From positions 1 through 64,000 of the forward strand of contig NZ_JAIQXV010000022.1 of assembly GCF_020166415.1 (NCBI RefSeq): 64,000 nt of DNA, written 5' to 3'. Within the stretch, counting starts at the first letter, position 1; each line of letters opens with the position of its first letter. The position numbers were made by a program, and so were the translations under genes. Positions 8,577 to 17,856 of the stretch are shown piece by piece. The notes beneath the pieces are model-generated. The model worked only from the letters and a program-made list of their open reading frames with translations. It searched no databases and had not been told where the DNA came from. The stretch comes from Deinococcus multiflagellatus. Its GTDB lineage: Bacteria > Deinococcota > Deinococci > Deinococcales > Deinococcaceae.

Positions 8577-11500
8577 TCGTCGCACCCCCCCGACCAGGCC
8601 TGGTCGCGCAGCGCCCGGTTCACCCGCTGGTCCACCACCTCGTGGACGAACCGGCGCAGGTCCTGGGTGCGGTCCTCGCCCGCCTCGAACGTGGTGGTAA
8701 AGCCCCAATGGTTGATGATCGTCACGGTTTTGTTGCCACCTCCTGGCGTGGTTGATGTGGGGGGCGGCGGCGGGGGCGGCGTGCCGCCTGAAGCGGCGGC
8801 GGACGCGGCCTGCGCCGCCTGCGCGCTCACCTGGGCCGGTGAGGGCGGGGCAGGGCGGCTGGCCACGGTGGTCACGAGGTAGCTGCCCGCCGCCGAGATC
8901 GACGCGCGCAGGGCGGCGGCCACCGCCGCCAGGTCCTGGGCGGAGGCGACGTACTGCCGGGCCGTGGCCAGCTCCTGATCGGCGAGGCGGGCCCGCTCCG
9001 ACAGCAGTTCCCCTTCCTGCTCCAGCCGGAGATGCTCGGCCTCACGCCCGGCGCGCAGCAGTTCTGCCTCGCGGTCCAGCAGCGCCACCCGGTCCTGCGC
9101 GGCGGCGGCTTCCCGGTCGTAGGTCACGCCCAGGCGGTCGAGTTGCTCCAGCAGGTCGTCCACCGCCGCGCTGTTGCTCACGCCGACCGACACGCCGTTG
9201 TCCCGCAGCAGGGCCTGCTGCTTGCGCAGGCGTTCCTCCTGCTCGGCGAGGGCCGCCACCGTTTTCTGAATGGCGGCGGGATCGCCCTCCCGCAGGGCGC
9301 TCTGCGCGGCCCGCAGCAGGATGTCGCGGCGCTGCTGCAGCGCGAAGAAGCGGTCGGTCTCTGTGTTGACGTTGATCCGCTCGCGGGCCTCGGTGCCGCT
9401 GACCGCCCGCCGCAGGCGTTCCGTGGCCCCCTGCACCCCGTCCATCTGCCCCACGAGCTTTTCGTACTCACCCTGCAGGGCCCGCACGGCGGCCCGCTCG
9501 TCGGTGATGGCCTTGATCAGCCCCTCCGTGGCTGTTTTGGCCCGTTCCTTGTTTTCGCCCTGCTGGGCGGCGTTGTATTCCCGCTGGGCCTGGGCCAGGG
9601 CCTCACGGCTGCGCGTCAGCGTCAGGCCAGCCCCGGCCAGGGCGCGGGTTTCGTCGGTGCCCCGGGCCAGCTGCACATTCAGGTCCTCTTCGGCCTGCAC
9701 CAGCGCGTGGTTGAGTTCGGCCGCCGCCTTGCGCGCCGCAGTCAGCTTCAGCTGGGTATCGGCCAGCAGGCCCTCCTGCACGGTGAGGCCGCGCCGGGTT
9801 TCGAAGGTGGACACCCCTGCCAGTTCCAACGTTTCCAGAGAGTCGCGCAGCTGGTCCACCATCGCCTGCTGGGCCTCGGTCACGCTTTGCAGCCGCTGAA
9901 CCTCGACGGTGGCCGCCCCCAGCGCCGCCTTGCGGGCCTCGGTCAGGTCAGGGGCAATCGCCCGCGTGGCCTGCTCGGCGGCAGCCCGGCGGGCGTCGTT
10001 GAGGGCCTGCACCTGTTCGGTTTCCTGGGTAAGCAGGTTCACCCGCTTGGTCTGCAGGTCGAGGCGCTCCTGTTCGGTGAGCAGGTTCGCGTCGGCCAGG
10101 GCCAGCTGCCGTTCCAGCTGCGCGATCTGCCGCTGGGTGACCCCCAGGGCGGTGACCTGATCGCGCAGGCTGTCCTGGCCGGATCGGGTGCGCGCCGCGT
10201 CCAGGGCGAGCATTGCCTCGCCATATTCGAAGGCCTGCTGGTCCAGCCCCATGATGAACTGGCGAATGGCCCGCTGCTGCTCGTACAGGCTGGTGGCCTT
10301 CTGCGTGCGCTCGGTGATCAGGTCCAGCAGGTCGGCCTCGCTCAGGCCACGGGCGCGCGCCTGGGCAATCTGCCGGTCGATCAGCGCCAGTTCATCCCGG
10401 GTGGCGGCCAGACCCGCTTGTTTGGCCGCCAGCACCTCGGCCGAGCTGCGGGCCACGGCGGCGCCGTAGGCCACCTGGGCCTCGCGCACCCGCACCTGGG
10501 CGCTGGCGAGTTCATCCTCGCCCTTGCGCGCCTCCTCACGGCGTTTCTGCTCCTGGTCCCGATCCTTTTCGGCCGCCTCCTCCCGGCGCTTCAGATCGTC
10601 CTGCACACCTTTACGGGCCTCGGCATTGCTGGCCAGGGCCTGCTCGGCCTGCACCTGCAACTCCTCGCTGCCCTTCTGCCGGGCCAGGGCGAGCCGGGCC
10701 TGCCAGTACGCCGCGTCCTGGGCCAGCCGCTGCTGGTAGGCCGCCGCGTCACCCGTGGCCTCGTAGCTGGTGCGGGCCAGCTTGAGGGCGGCGGCCTGGG
10801 CCTTGTCCTGGCGCTCGCGGTCGTACTTCTGTTCGGCGGTCAGAATGGCCAGGCCCCGCTCCTGGGCCGCCGTGGTCCGGATACGGGTGAGCTCCGCTTC
10901 ACTGCGCAGGTAGCGCGCGCGCAGGGCGGGGGAGAGGTCGGTCTTGGCCAGCTGCTCGCGCAGTGCGCGCAGCTGCTGGTCCGTGTCGCGGATGATGTCG
11001 TTAAAGGGCGCGGCGGCGCTGCTGCGGGCCTTGCCCAGGGGGGGCTGATCGATCTCGGCCAGGCGCTTTTGCAGTTCGGCGGCGGTGCGTTCCGCCTCCC
11101 CCAGTTCCTTGCGGAACTCGCGCACGTTGTCGGCCTGAATCTCATTGATGGAGCCCAGGGCCTTGTCGATGGCCGCGACCTTGCCCCCGTCCCCCGCCGC
11201 CTGGGCACGGGCCCGCTCGGCCTGCAGCACGCGTTCCAGCTGGCGCAGTTCGGCGGCGCTGGCGTCCCGGGCACCGGCCATGCGGCGGTCGAGGCCTTCC
11301 TGGTAGATCGCGGTGCGTTCCTGCTGCACCCGTTCGTCCAGGCGGAGCTGCTCGTCGGCCAGTTGCTGCTGACCGTTCAGTTCGAGCAGGCGCAGCCCAT
11401 TGATGAGCTGGGTCCGGGCCTCGCGTTCCAGCGCCGCCCGCTGGTCCCCGGCACTGGCCGCGTCCCGCATCTGCTGCAGGTACGTGGTGCGCAGGGCGCT

Positions 11501-14500
11501 GCGCTGCACCTCCGCTTCCAGGGCCAGCTGCTGCTGCCGCAACTGCAGGAACTGGGGGGCGTAGCGCTGCTCGATGGCCAGCCGGGCCTGGGGCACGTCC
11601 CCGGCCATCGCCAGCTCGCGGTCGCGCTGCCCTTCCAGGACCTTGATCACGGCCTCGCTGACCCGCACGTGGCTGCTCAAGGTCTCCTGCTGCGCCGCGC
11701 GCACCTTATCCAGACGGTCCTGGGCGATCTGTTCCAGCTCCTGGTCGCGCTGGCGTTCCAGCGCCACGATCTGGCGGTTCTGCAGGACCTGCAGCTGACC
11801 CGCCTCGGCCTGAAACTGCCGGCGGTCGCTGCTGGAGAGGTTTTTGTTCTGGGCGTTGCGCAGCAGCTCGGCGATCTGGGGGGCGTAGCGGCTGCGGACG
11901 TCCTCAAGCTGCGCGTCAAGCTCGGCGCGGCGCCGGGCCAGGGCGTCGGCCGACAGCGCGGCCTCGGCCGAGCGCACGTCGCGCTCGTGGCCCAATCGGA
12001 CCTCTTTCTGCTCATCCAGCGAGGCCTTGACCAGGGCGGTCTGCTCCCGGGCCTGCTGGGCGCGCAGTTCCGCCAGCCCCTTTTGCAGATCCGAGTTGGA
12101 GAGGTCGAAGTTGAACGCCGTTTTGAGCTTGATCGCCAGGGCGTCGAACTGGTTGCCCAGCTGTTCGATCTGGCCGCCCAGTTCGGTCATGCCCTTCACG
12201 CGCAGCTCCAGCTGGCGACCGGCGAGTCCCTCGCGCAGGTCCTTCAGGCCCTTCTTCTGCTTCTCGACCTCCTTGGGGTCAATATTGATGGGCTTGACCG
12301 GGGGACGGCGCGCCGCCTCGGTGTTCAGGCGGGTGAGTTCGGCGTGGTAATCCCGCACCAGCTTCTGGGCGCGGGCCACCTCCTTCTCGTCCACCTCGAT
12401 GATGCGCTCGCCGAACAGGGTCACGCCCTTGACCCGGCCCGCCTCGGCGTTCTTCAGGGTCTCCAGGGCCAGCAGGTACTTGGCCTTGGTGTTGTTGAGT
12501 TCGCCCCCCTCCTTGGTCAGGGCCCGCACCCGCTTCATCGTGCCTTCGAAGCTGGCCTCGTTCGCCGCGTCCGCCTCGGCGTAGGTGTCGCGCATCGTGG
12601 CGAAGTGGTTGTTGATCGCCACAGCGGCGGCGGCCGTGCCGGCGATCACCAGCAGCCAGGGGTTGGCGGCGATAAAGGCGGCGGTGGCTTTGGCCGCGCC
12701 GATGATGGCGGGGATGTAAGTGGTCTTGATCGCGGTGGCCGCGCCGATGATGGCCAGCCGGGACGCGGCAAAAATACCGGGCAGCGCGGTCCACGCTCCG
12801 AGGACAGCCGCCTTGATCATTTCCTGTCGCAGGTACACGAAGGCCAGGCCCACGCCCGCCGCCACGATGGCGGTGTTCTGCAGCAGCAGCTTCAGGCGCT
12901 CGCCGTCGTTCAGAAACACGCGCACGCCTTCCACCACGTTGCGGATGCCCTTCACGATGCTGGTCAGGGCGGGCAGGAAGATCAGGCCGATCATGGCCGT
13001 GAACGCCTCCCACTCGGCGCCCAGCACCTTCACCTGACCCGCGTAGCTTTCCATGCGCTCGCGCGCCACGCGGGCCGCCTCACCCTGCAGGCCCATCGCC
13101 TTGATGTTTTCTTCAATCGCGGCGTTCGTGGTCCCGAAGAACGACCGGGCGGCGCGCCCCGCATCCGACCCGAAGATGTCGGTGATCAGGTCGTTGCGGC
13201 GTTCGTCGGACAGCTCGGCGAGCTTCTGACGGGTTTCTTCCAGCACCTCGCCCAGGGGGCGGGTGGCGCCGGTCGCATCGTAGAAACTCACTTCCAGTTC
13301 CTTCAGGGCGCGTTTGGCCGTGTCGCTGGGCGCCTGCAGGCTGGTGAGGAACGTCTTGAACGACGTGCCGGCGTCCGACATCTGTTTGAAACCGGCCTGG
13401 GCCAGCGTGGCGGCGTACCCCGCGACCTGCTCGATGTTCAGCCCGGCGTCTTTCGCCGTCGGCCCGAGCGAGGCGAAGAACTGGCTCAGATCCGCCGCGC
13501 CCAACGTGGTTTTGTTGGCGAAGTTGGCGAACACATCCGCCACACGGGGCAGATCCTCGGCCACGAGGCCAAAGGCGGTCATGGCCGAGACCGCCATGTT
13601 CGCCCCTTCCCCCGCCGTCACGCCTGCGGCCCCGGCGAGGTTCAGCGCCCCGGCGAGCCCGCCACCGATCACCTGCTGGGCGCTCAGACCCGCCTTGTTC
13701 AGCTCCAGCATGGCGAGCGCCGCTTCTTTCGGCCCCACCCCCAGGTCGGTGCCCAGGTTCATGGCGGCGTCTTTCAGCTGCGCCAGCTGCTCGGCGGTCG
13801 GCTGGGTGAGCGCCTTGATATTGACGAGCTGTTCCTCGAACGCTGCGCCGCTGTTCACCGCCGCAGTGAAGGCCGTGGCCAGCACGGTGATGGCTGCTGC
13901 CGTGGCGCCCGCCACGAACGCCAGGGCCTCGGCGCTGATCGCCATCCGGCCCAGCGCGGCGGCGCCGTTGCTGGCCCCAGTGGTCAGGCCCGCGAAGGCC
14001 CCGGCGCTGCCCCCCACGGTCTGCGCCAGCTTGGGCCCGGTCAGCCCCTGCAGGGCCGAGTTCACATTGGCCCCAGCCGCCTTGCCCAGATCCGCCGCGG
14101 CCTTGGCCACCTGGGCCTGCCCGGACTTCATGCCCAGCGCGAGGCCCTCAGCGACGTTCAGGCCGAACAGCTGGGCAAGGCGGCTGGGGCTGCGGATCTG
14201 CAGGCGGGTTTTGAGGGCGGAGATGACCTCGTCCCCGAGGTCCTGGGCGCCGCGGCCCACCTTGGGTTTGCCCGCGCCCATGCCGGTAAACAGTCCAGTG
14301 TTGATGGCACCACCCAACCCAGCCGCGAGCACGCCCAGGGGGCCACGGATGCGGGCAATGCCGTCCAGAATGGCAATGCCCGCGTTGTAGGCAAAGCCGC
14401 CCTTGGTGGCCTCGCCCATCGCCCCGTCGACGACCCGCTGCGCCTGCGTGGCCAGCTGGACGGCCTTGAGCACCGCGTCCCCGCTGGTGCCGCCAGCCGC

Positions 14501-15070
14501 GGCCAGTTTCAGCAGCTCGTCGCGGAGCTTGGCCGCACTTTTGGCGGCCTGCTCATCGGTCAGGACCTGAAGCCGCCACAGATTGTTCACGGTGCCCAGG
14601 GTCTGGGCGTAGGCCTTCATCTGCCCCTCGGCGGTCTGCAGGCCTTTGGGCTGTCCCACCGTGTTCATGGCCGCCTGCACGCCCGCGCTGGTCGTCACCA
14701 GGCCCGTCATGACGTTGCTGAGGCGTGCGGCGGCCCGGCTGCCCTTGTCCAGCCCCGGGGCCATCAGTTCGGCCTGGGCGGTGAGGCGGGCGAGGCGCGT
14801 TTCCAGCACGCGCAGCTGGTCGCCGGTGGCGTTGTCGCCCAGGCGCTTGAGCTCCTGCTGCACCACCCGCAGGCGGTTGCTCAGGCGGTCGAGCTGACTG
14901 TCCTGGGCGCGGCGCTCAGGGCGGCTGCCCGGCTTGGGGAGCGGCGGCAGGCTGAATTTGATGGGGACTTCACGCTCGCGGAACAGCCGCGCGAACCGTT
15001 GCTCCATCTCCTCGATTGCTCGGATGGGCTGGGTGTTGTCCAGCAGCATCGTGTCGCGCAGTTCGGCCAC
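8573..15070 (-). CDS. Tail tape measure protein, 2165 aa
   Basis: The GTG at 15070 follows GGAG. Residues about 415-660 match the TP901/PhageMin_Tail core: a LGTDLGVGPKEAALAMLELN-type helix set, GEGANMAVSAM and FGSDAGRAARSFF. Residues about 690-830 contain several hydrophobic helices (for example PWLLVIAGTAAAAVAINNHF), as in tape measures that enter the membrane during DNA injection. About 850-2080 is a long Ala/Glu/Arg/Gln coiled coil. A Gly/Pro linker and a short WGFTTTFEAGEDRTQDLRRF domain close it. At about 0.15 nm per residue (known rule of thumb) the tail would be roughly 300 nm. It is the longest gene in the window, and an extensive open frame on the opposite strand is only its shadow. 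Confidence 0.95.
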   Translation of the reverse strand: MAELRDTMLLDNTQPIRAIEEMEQRFARLFREREVPIKFSLPPLPKPGSRPERRAQDSQLDRLSNRLRVVQQELKRLGDNATGDQLRVLETRLARLTAQAELMAPGLDKGSRAAARLSNVMTGLVTTSAGVQAAMNTVGQPKGLQTAEGQMKAYAQTLGTVNNLWRLQVLTDEQAAKSAAKLRDELLKLAAAGGTSGDAVLKAVQLATQAQRVVDGAMGEATKGGFAYNAGIAILDGIARIRGPLGVLAAGLGGAINTGLFTGMGAGKPKVGRGAQDLGDEVISALKTRLQIRSPSRLAQLFGLNVAEGLALGMKSGQAQVAKAAADLGKAAGANVNSALQGLTGPKLAQTVGGSAGAFAGLTTGASNGAAALGRMAISAEALAFVAGATAAAITVLATAFTAAVNSGAAFEEQLVNIKALTQPTAEQLAQLKDAAMNLGTDLGVGPKEAALAMLELNKAGLSAQQVIGGGLAGALNLAGAAGVTAGEGANMAVSAMTAFGLVAEDLPRVADVFANFANKTTLGAADLSQFFASLGPTAKDAGLNIEQVAGYAATLAQAGFKQMSDAGTSFKTFLTSLQAPSDTAKRALKELEVSFYDATGATRPLGEVLEETRQKLAELSDERRNDLITDIFGSDAGRAARSFFGTTNAAIEENIKAMGLQGEAARVARERMESYAGQVKVLGAEWEAFTAMIGLIFLPALTSIVKGIRNVVEGVRVFLNDGERLKLLLQNTAIVAAGVGLAFVYLRQEMIKAAVLGAWTALPGIFAASRLAIIGAATAIKTTYIPAIIGAAKATAAFIAANPWLLVIAGTAAAAVAINNHFATMRDTYAEADAANEASFEGTMKRVRALTKEGGELNNTKAKYLLALETLKNAEAGRVKGVTLFGERIIEVDEKEVARAQKLVRDYHAELTRLNTEAARRPPVKPINIDPKEVEKQKKGLKDLREGLAGRQLELRVKGMTELGGQIEQLGNQFDALAIKLKTAFNFDLSNSDLQKGLAELRAQQAREQTALVKASLDEQKEVRLGHERDVRSAEAALSADALARRRAELDAQLEDVRSRYAPQIAELLRNAQNKNLSSSDRRQFQAEAGQLQVLQNRQIVALERQRDQELEQIAQDRLDKVRAAQQETLSSHVRVSEAVIKVLEGQRDRELAMAGDVPQARLAIEQRYAPQFLQLRQQQLALEAEVQRSALRTTYLQQMRDAASAGDQRAALEREARTQLINGLRLLELNGQQQLADEQLRLDERVQQERTAIYQEGLDRRMAGARDASAAELRQLERVLQAERARAQAAGDGGKVAAIDKALGSINEIQADNVREFRKELGEAERTAAELQKRLAEIDQPPLGKARSSAAAPFNDIIRDTDQQLRALREQLAKTDLSPALRARYLRSEAELTRIRTTAAQERGLAILTAEQKYDRERQDKAQAAALKLARTSYEATGDAAAYQQRLAQDAAYWQARLALARQKGSEELQVQAEQALASNAEARKGVQDDLKRREEAAEKDRDQEQKRREEARKGEDELASAQVRVREAQVAYGAAVARSSAEVLAAKQAGLAATRDELALIDRQIAQARARGLSEADLLDLITERTQKATSLYEQQRAIRQFIMGLDQQAFEYGEAMLALDAARTRSGQDSLRDQVTALGVTQRQIAQLERQLALADANLLTEQERLDLQTKRVNLLTQETEQVQALNDARRAAAEQATRAIAPDLTEARKAALGAATVEVQRLQSVTEAQQAMVDQLRDSLETLELAGVSTFETRRGLTVQEGLLADTQLKLTAARKAAAELNHALVQAEEDLNVQLARGTDETRALAGAGLTLTRSREALAQAQREYNAAQQGENKERAKTATEGLIKAITDERAAVRALQGEYEKLVGQMDGVQGATERLRRAVSGTEARERINVNTETDRFFALQQRRDILLRAAQSALREGDPAAIQKTVAALAEQEERLRKQQALLRDNGVSVGVSNSAAVDDLLEQLDRLGVTYDREAAAAQDRVALLDREAELLRAGREAEHLRLEQEGELLSERARLADQELATARQYVASAQDLAAVAAALRASISAAGSYLVTTVASRPAPPSPAQVSAQAAQAASAAASGGTPPPPPPPTSTTPGGGNKTVTIINHWGFTTTFEAGEDRTQDLRRFVHEVVDQRVNRALRDQAWSGGCDE

Positions 15071-15097
15071 GGGGGATTGCTCCTTTTCAAATGACGT

Positions 15098-15122
15098 ATG
15101 GCGCCGCGTAAAGCGGCGCCAT
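15098..15122 (-). terminator. Perfect 10-bp hairpin in front of the tape measure gene
   Basis: ATGGCGCCGC and its exact complement flank a GTAAA loop, 28 nt before the tape-measure start. It lacks a clear T-tract on the minus strand. It could attenuate transcription entering from the cargo block, or be the original junction between the two segments. Confidence 0.45.
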
Positions 15123-15232
15123 AGCCATGGGCTGACTACCAGTTAAAACTGGGCATGAGGTCCCAGGTGTCCGGCAGGACGAAGGCGAGGGATGAAGCAG
15201 GAGGACTTCCAGATGATCGAGACGCTGTCGGA

Positions 15233-15258
15233 ACACGGACACCGCGCGGTGTCCGTGT
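15233..15258 (-). terminator. 26-bp perfect palindrome closing the inserted cassette
   Basis: Two 13-nt arms (ACACGGACACCGC and its complement) meet without a loop, 10 bases past the stop of the last cassette gene. The position fits a factor-independent terminator for the 17.3-15.3 kb block, though no T-run follows. The strength of the stem makes chance unlikely. Confidence 0.5.
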
Positions 15259-15268
15259 GTCATGCGTT

Positions 15269-15616
15269 TCACAGGCTGCTTGGCGGCAATTTTCTCTTCA
15301 ATGAATTGGCTATGGCGCGCGCTTCAGGCGACCTCGGAAGCGAGATGTAGTCCACATTCTCCATCTGCTCCGTGACTGCAGGACCTGCTGAACGATCACT
15401 GCCTTCCGACGAACCCGGGACTATGATCTGAATTCTGCCGATGAGTGCACTGGCGCTGACCTTGATGCTTGTAATGGCGCCGAACAGATAGCTTTTCATT
15501 TTCCGCCTGAACATCGTTTGCGACGCCGGACCACCTCTGACAAGTAATTTATGCTGATCTGCTTCCACGAGCCCTCCACGTTTTGAGTGAAGGCGACTAC
15601 TCAACGCCACACCCAA
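15269..15616 (-). CDS. Hypothetical small protein in the inserted AT-richer cassette
   Basis: The open frame has 115 codons. An internal start MFRRKMKSYLFGAITSIKV (about residue 35) is also possible and more protein-like. The predicted product is basic at the N-terminus and ends in SLPRSPEARAIANSLKRKLP. Codon use is less GC-biased than in the tail genes. It follows the DUF1036-like gene by 27 nt in the same direction and ends just before a palindromic terminator, so it probably belongs to that cassette. No family recognised. Confidence 0.45.
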   Translation of the reverse strand: MGVALSSRLHSKRGGLVEADQHKLLVRGGPASQTMFRRKMKSYLFGAITSIKVSASALIGRIQIIVPGSSEGSDRSAGPAVTEQMENVDYISLPRSPEARAIANSLKRKLPPSSL

Positions 15617-15643
15617 TGCCGCGCTTAGCAGACAAATGTATCC

Positions 15644-16609
15644 CTAATTGAGCTTTTTTATATTTAACATTCTGCCATCACGTACTTTAGAAGTGCAGAG
15701 GAAATTAGTAGCACCAAAGGTTTGCCCGACGATCTGCCAATTTGAAGGTATTGGAAGACCGAGATCACACACGGCAACAACAGTGTTCATTGGAGCATCG
15801 CTTAAATCAATGATTTTGTATTGAAGTGAGCCAGGTTGTGAACATTGAAAAGGGTTTTCACCATGCCGGACAACGACCCAACCTGAAGGAGGTGCTTGGG
15901 TGGCACACATGAAGTTCTCTCGAGGCGTCCAAGTAGATGTGGAAGGAGAAGTGGGCACAGGTGTTGGAGCTGGGGTAGGCACAGGTGTTGGAGCTGGAAT
16001 AGGCATGGGTTTTGGAGCTGGAATAGGCATGGGTGCAGCTTTGGGCTCAGTACCTCCGGTGAAGGCGACCCATTCCTGTATCCGCTGTTGAGTAATTGGT
16101 CCACTAGAGATAGGTGGCAAAGTGAACGTGACTCGAGTGTAAGATGGATTCTCCACCCGTATAAATACGACCTTTTGGTTCTCTGGGCAGTCCACTATCC
16201 AGTTGAAACGGAAGGCATCTTTAGGGTGAATACAGAAATTCCATCTTGAATCGGCTCCACTCCACGTATTACCTTTCGGGTTATCTGCATAATAATAGAA
16301 GGGCATGCCTGGTTTCATGGGCCGGTCATATATTGTTCTGCATGCACCTGCATCAATCTTATACCATCCCACAGAGTCGTACCCAGGACTATTCCATACC
16401 ACCCTCGCTATGGACATAGAGCTATTAGAATCATTACACGCTCTTAGCTGGGCGTAGGCATTGGAACCAAAAATGCATAATGCTATAGATATGAATCGAT
16501 AATTCAACAAACCTCTAAAATATTTCCAAAAAGAGCGTGGTGGGCAAATATGATGAATACCGACGACGAATCGAAAGTATCTGCCATAAGGACCGTCCAA
16601 CTTTATCAT
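15644..16609 (-). CDS. Exported DUF1036-like protein with Pro-rich linker (moron candidate)
   Basis: Residues about 32-54 form a hydrophobic core ending SNAYAQ, a good signal-peptidase site, so the mature protein should leave the cytoplasm. Residues about 55-180 resemble DUF1036: LRACNDSNSS, GWYKIDAGAC and FYYYADNPKG. A linker of repeated P-x-P-A-P-x-P units (about residues 195-230) precedes a Cys-containing domain with WVVVRHGENPFQCSQPG. The base composition is clearly AT-richer than the flanking tail genes and rare codons are common. It is not a virion component by context. A lysogenic-conversion (moron) role is inferred. The longer N-terminal extension before the signal sequence may mean the true start is further in. 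Confidence 0.6.
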   Translation of the reverse strand: MIKLDGPYGRYFRFVVGIHHICPPRSFWKYFRGLLNYRFISIALCIFGSNAYAQLRACNDSNSSMSIARVVWNSPGYDSVGWYKIDAGACRTIYDRPMKPGMPFYYYADNPKGNTWSGADSRWNFCIHPKDAFRFNWIVDCPENQKVVFIRVENPSYTRVTFTLPPISSGPITQQRIQEWVAFTGGTEPKAAPMPIPAPKPMPIPAPTPVPTPAPTPVPTSPSTSTWTPRENFMCATQAPPSGWVVVRHGENPFQCSQPGSLQYKIIDLSDAPMNTVVAVCDLGLPIPSNWQIVGQTFGATNFLCTSKVRDGRMLNIKKLN

Positions 16610-16699
16610 TACAACCCCTCCTTTTAATAGCGGCGTGTATATTTATAGCAACAAACTAACATCCCTTGGGCGACTATTCAGCGCAGCATTGATGAACAG

Positions 16700-16861
16700 T
16701 TACGAGCGATATTCCCGAAGCACCTGTTCTTCAACTTGGAGTCTGGTTTCAACTGATTTACCCAACTCGCCAAACATCTTTGAACGATGGTTTACAAGAA
16801 TGAAGGACAAAGTCCTGAACACGTTGGCAAATCTCTCTTCTGGCTCAACAATTTCAATCAA
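16700..16861 (-). CDS. Small acidic protein, possibly the frameshifted C-terminus of the preceding gene
   Basis: A TTG at 16861 overlaps the TGA of the preceding gene and opens 53 codons: MIEIVEPEERFANVFRTLSF, then LVNHRSKMFGELGKSVETRL and a helical end. The sequence is protein-like (amphipathic helices, no odd composition), whereas the opposite-strand frame here is not. It is either a coupled small gene or the C-terminal part of the 16858-17310 product joined by a -1 shift, because the helical pattern continues smoothly across the junction. No family recognised. Confidence 0.5.
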   Translation of the reverse strand: MIEIVEPEERFANVFRTLSFILVNHRSKMFGELGKSVETRLQVEEQVLREYRS

Positions 16862-17310
16862 TGACTTACCTTCTCAATCTCTTTAACTTGATCCGCTATG
16901 GTAGATTCATAATTATATAAGGCAGACTTTATATAAATAACGTAGAATTTCTTGATGAACCCACATTCCTGAAAAGTAACGTCAATCAGTTCACAAAACC
17001 CAAAAGCGTCAATCTTGCCTATGCTGTTGTTGGAGAGGCCAACATGCATAAGGAGTAGACGGGCTGACGTGAGGATCGCTGCTTCGCCCAGATTGGTGTG
17101 TGCCTCAAAGCGAATCTGCTTACCTGGCAACAGACCCGCGTCAGTGTTCTTGCCTAAGCCGCCAGGCAAGGCGCTTCTCGACTTGTAGCCAAGGGAGACG
17201 TCATGGCGGCCTTCGGGCATGCTGCTATCAAACCACGATTCTTCTGACTTATTGACACCTGTGCAGATCCGTGATTTTGAAATCTGGATCAGGAGTAGAT
17301 GGATGACCAC
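16858..17310 (-). CDS. Hypothetical protein of the AT-richer cassette
   Basis: The frame of 150 codons starts with GTG at 17310. The ATG at 17220 (MPEGRHDVSLGYKSRSALPG) is an alternative. Neither has an ideal ribosome site. The middle is beta-type (GKQIRFEAHTNLGEAAILTS, LLLMHVGLSN), which resembles a compact single domain, and the C-terminal helix includes ADQVKEIEKV. Composition matches the downstream exported protein rather than the phage tail genes, so both probably arrived together. Function unknown. Confidence 0.5.
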   Translation of the reverse strand: MVIHLLLIQISKSRICTGVNKSEESWFDSSMPEGRHDVSLGYKSRSALPGGLGKNTDAGLLPGKQIRFEAHTNLGEAAILTSARLLLMHVGLSNNSIGKIDAFGFCELIDVTFQECGFIKKFYVIYIKSALYNYESTIADQVKEIEKVSH

Positions 17311-17379
17311 AGTTACCGCGACTCCTGCTCACCTACGTATCGAGCCAAGCCCCCAGAGCGTGACCAATCTAAGCAGGCA

Positions 17380-17856
17380 TCAATATTTCCACAATTCTTG
17401 CAGCAGTTGCCGGATGCGCGCGTGGGTGCGGTGCCGCGCTGCGAACAGGGCGGGGCCGATGAAGGGTCCGGGCAGCAGGTAGGCCCGGCCACTGCGCCCG
17501 AAACGCAGGAGCCCGCCGGGCGGCAGGGCCTCCAGGTAGCTGGCCAGCTGCGCCGGGGTCAGGGCGTGGGGGACGGTGCCGTACTCCACGAAGCTGGCGT
17601 AATTGGCGCGGTCGCCCACCTGGATGCCGATGACGCTGCCGCTGGCGTGGCCGCTGGCATAGATGTGCCGCAGCAGGGCCCTGCTGCGGCGGTACTCGCC
17701 CGGCGCGGTCTGGTACACGTTCAGCAGGGCGCCCCGCCGGGCGTGCAGCTCCGCCGTGCGGGCGCCCTGCTGGGCGATGGCCCCCAGGTTGCGCTGCAGC
17801 GCCTGGGCCCGTTTCCGGAACACGCTGGCGCTGCCCCGTTTGGTTCTGGCCTTCAT
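17380..17856 (-). CDS. HK97 gp10-like head-tail/tail completion protein
   Basis: The ATG at 17856 overlaps the stop upstream (ATGA), giving 158 aa. A longer reading is Arg/Pro-rich and unlikely. The basic helical N-terminus (MKARTKRGSASVFRKRAQAL) is followed by ASFVEYGTVPHAL, the hallmark F-V-E-x-G-T segment of the HK97 gp10/minor tail family that closes head or tail. The length is typical (about 110-160 aa). It normally precedes the tube protein, so its location after the chaperone-like genes is unusual and may reflect rearrangement. Confidence 0.75.
   Translation of the reverse strand: MKARTKRGSASVFRKRAQALQRNLGAIAQQGARTAELHARRGALLNVYQTAPGEYRRSRALLRHIYASGHASGSVIGIQVGDRANYASFVEYGTVPHALTPAQLASYLEALPPGGLLRFGRSGRAYLLPGPFIGPALFAARHRTHARIRQLLQELWKY

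Noticed and set aside
9032..15094. A 2020-codon open frame on the plus strand
   Set aside because: It is exactly antisense to the tape-measure gene; high-GC coding DNA leaves this frame open by default. The sequence is Gly/Leu/Arg-rich with no domain.
15192..15245. Plus-strand MKQEDFQMIETLSEHG resembles the start of IS21 IstA transposase
   Set aside because: Only about 16 residues match, the following sequence does not, and the segment overlaps the palindromic terminator. It may be a short relic, but this is too little to call.
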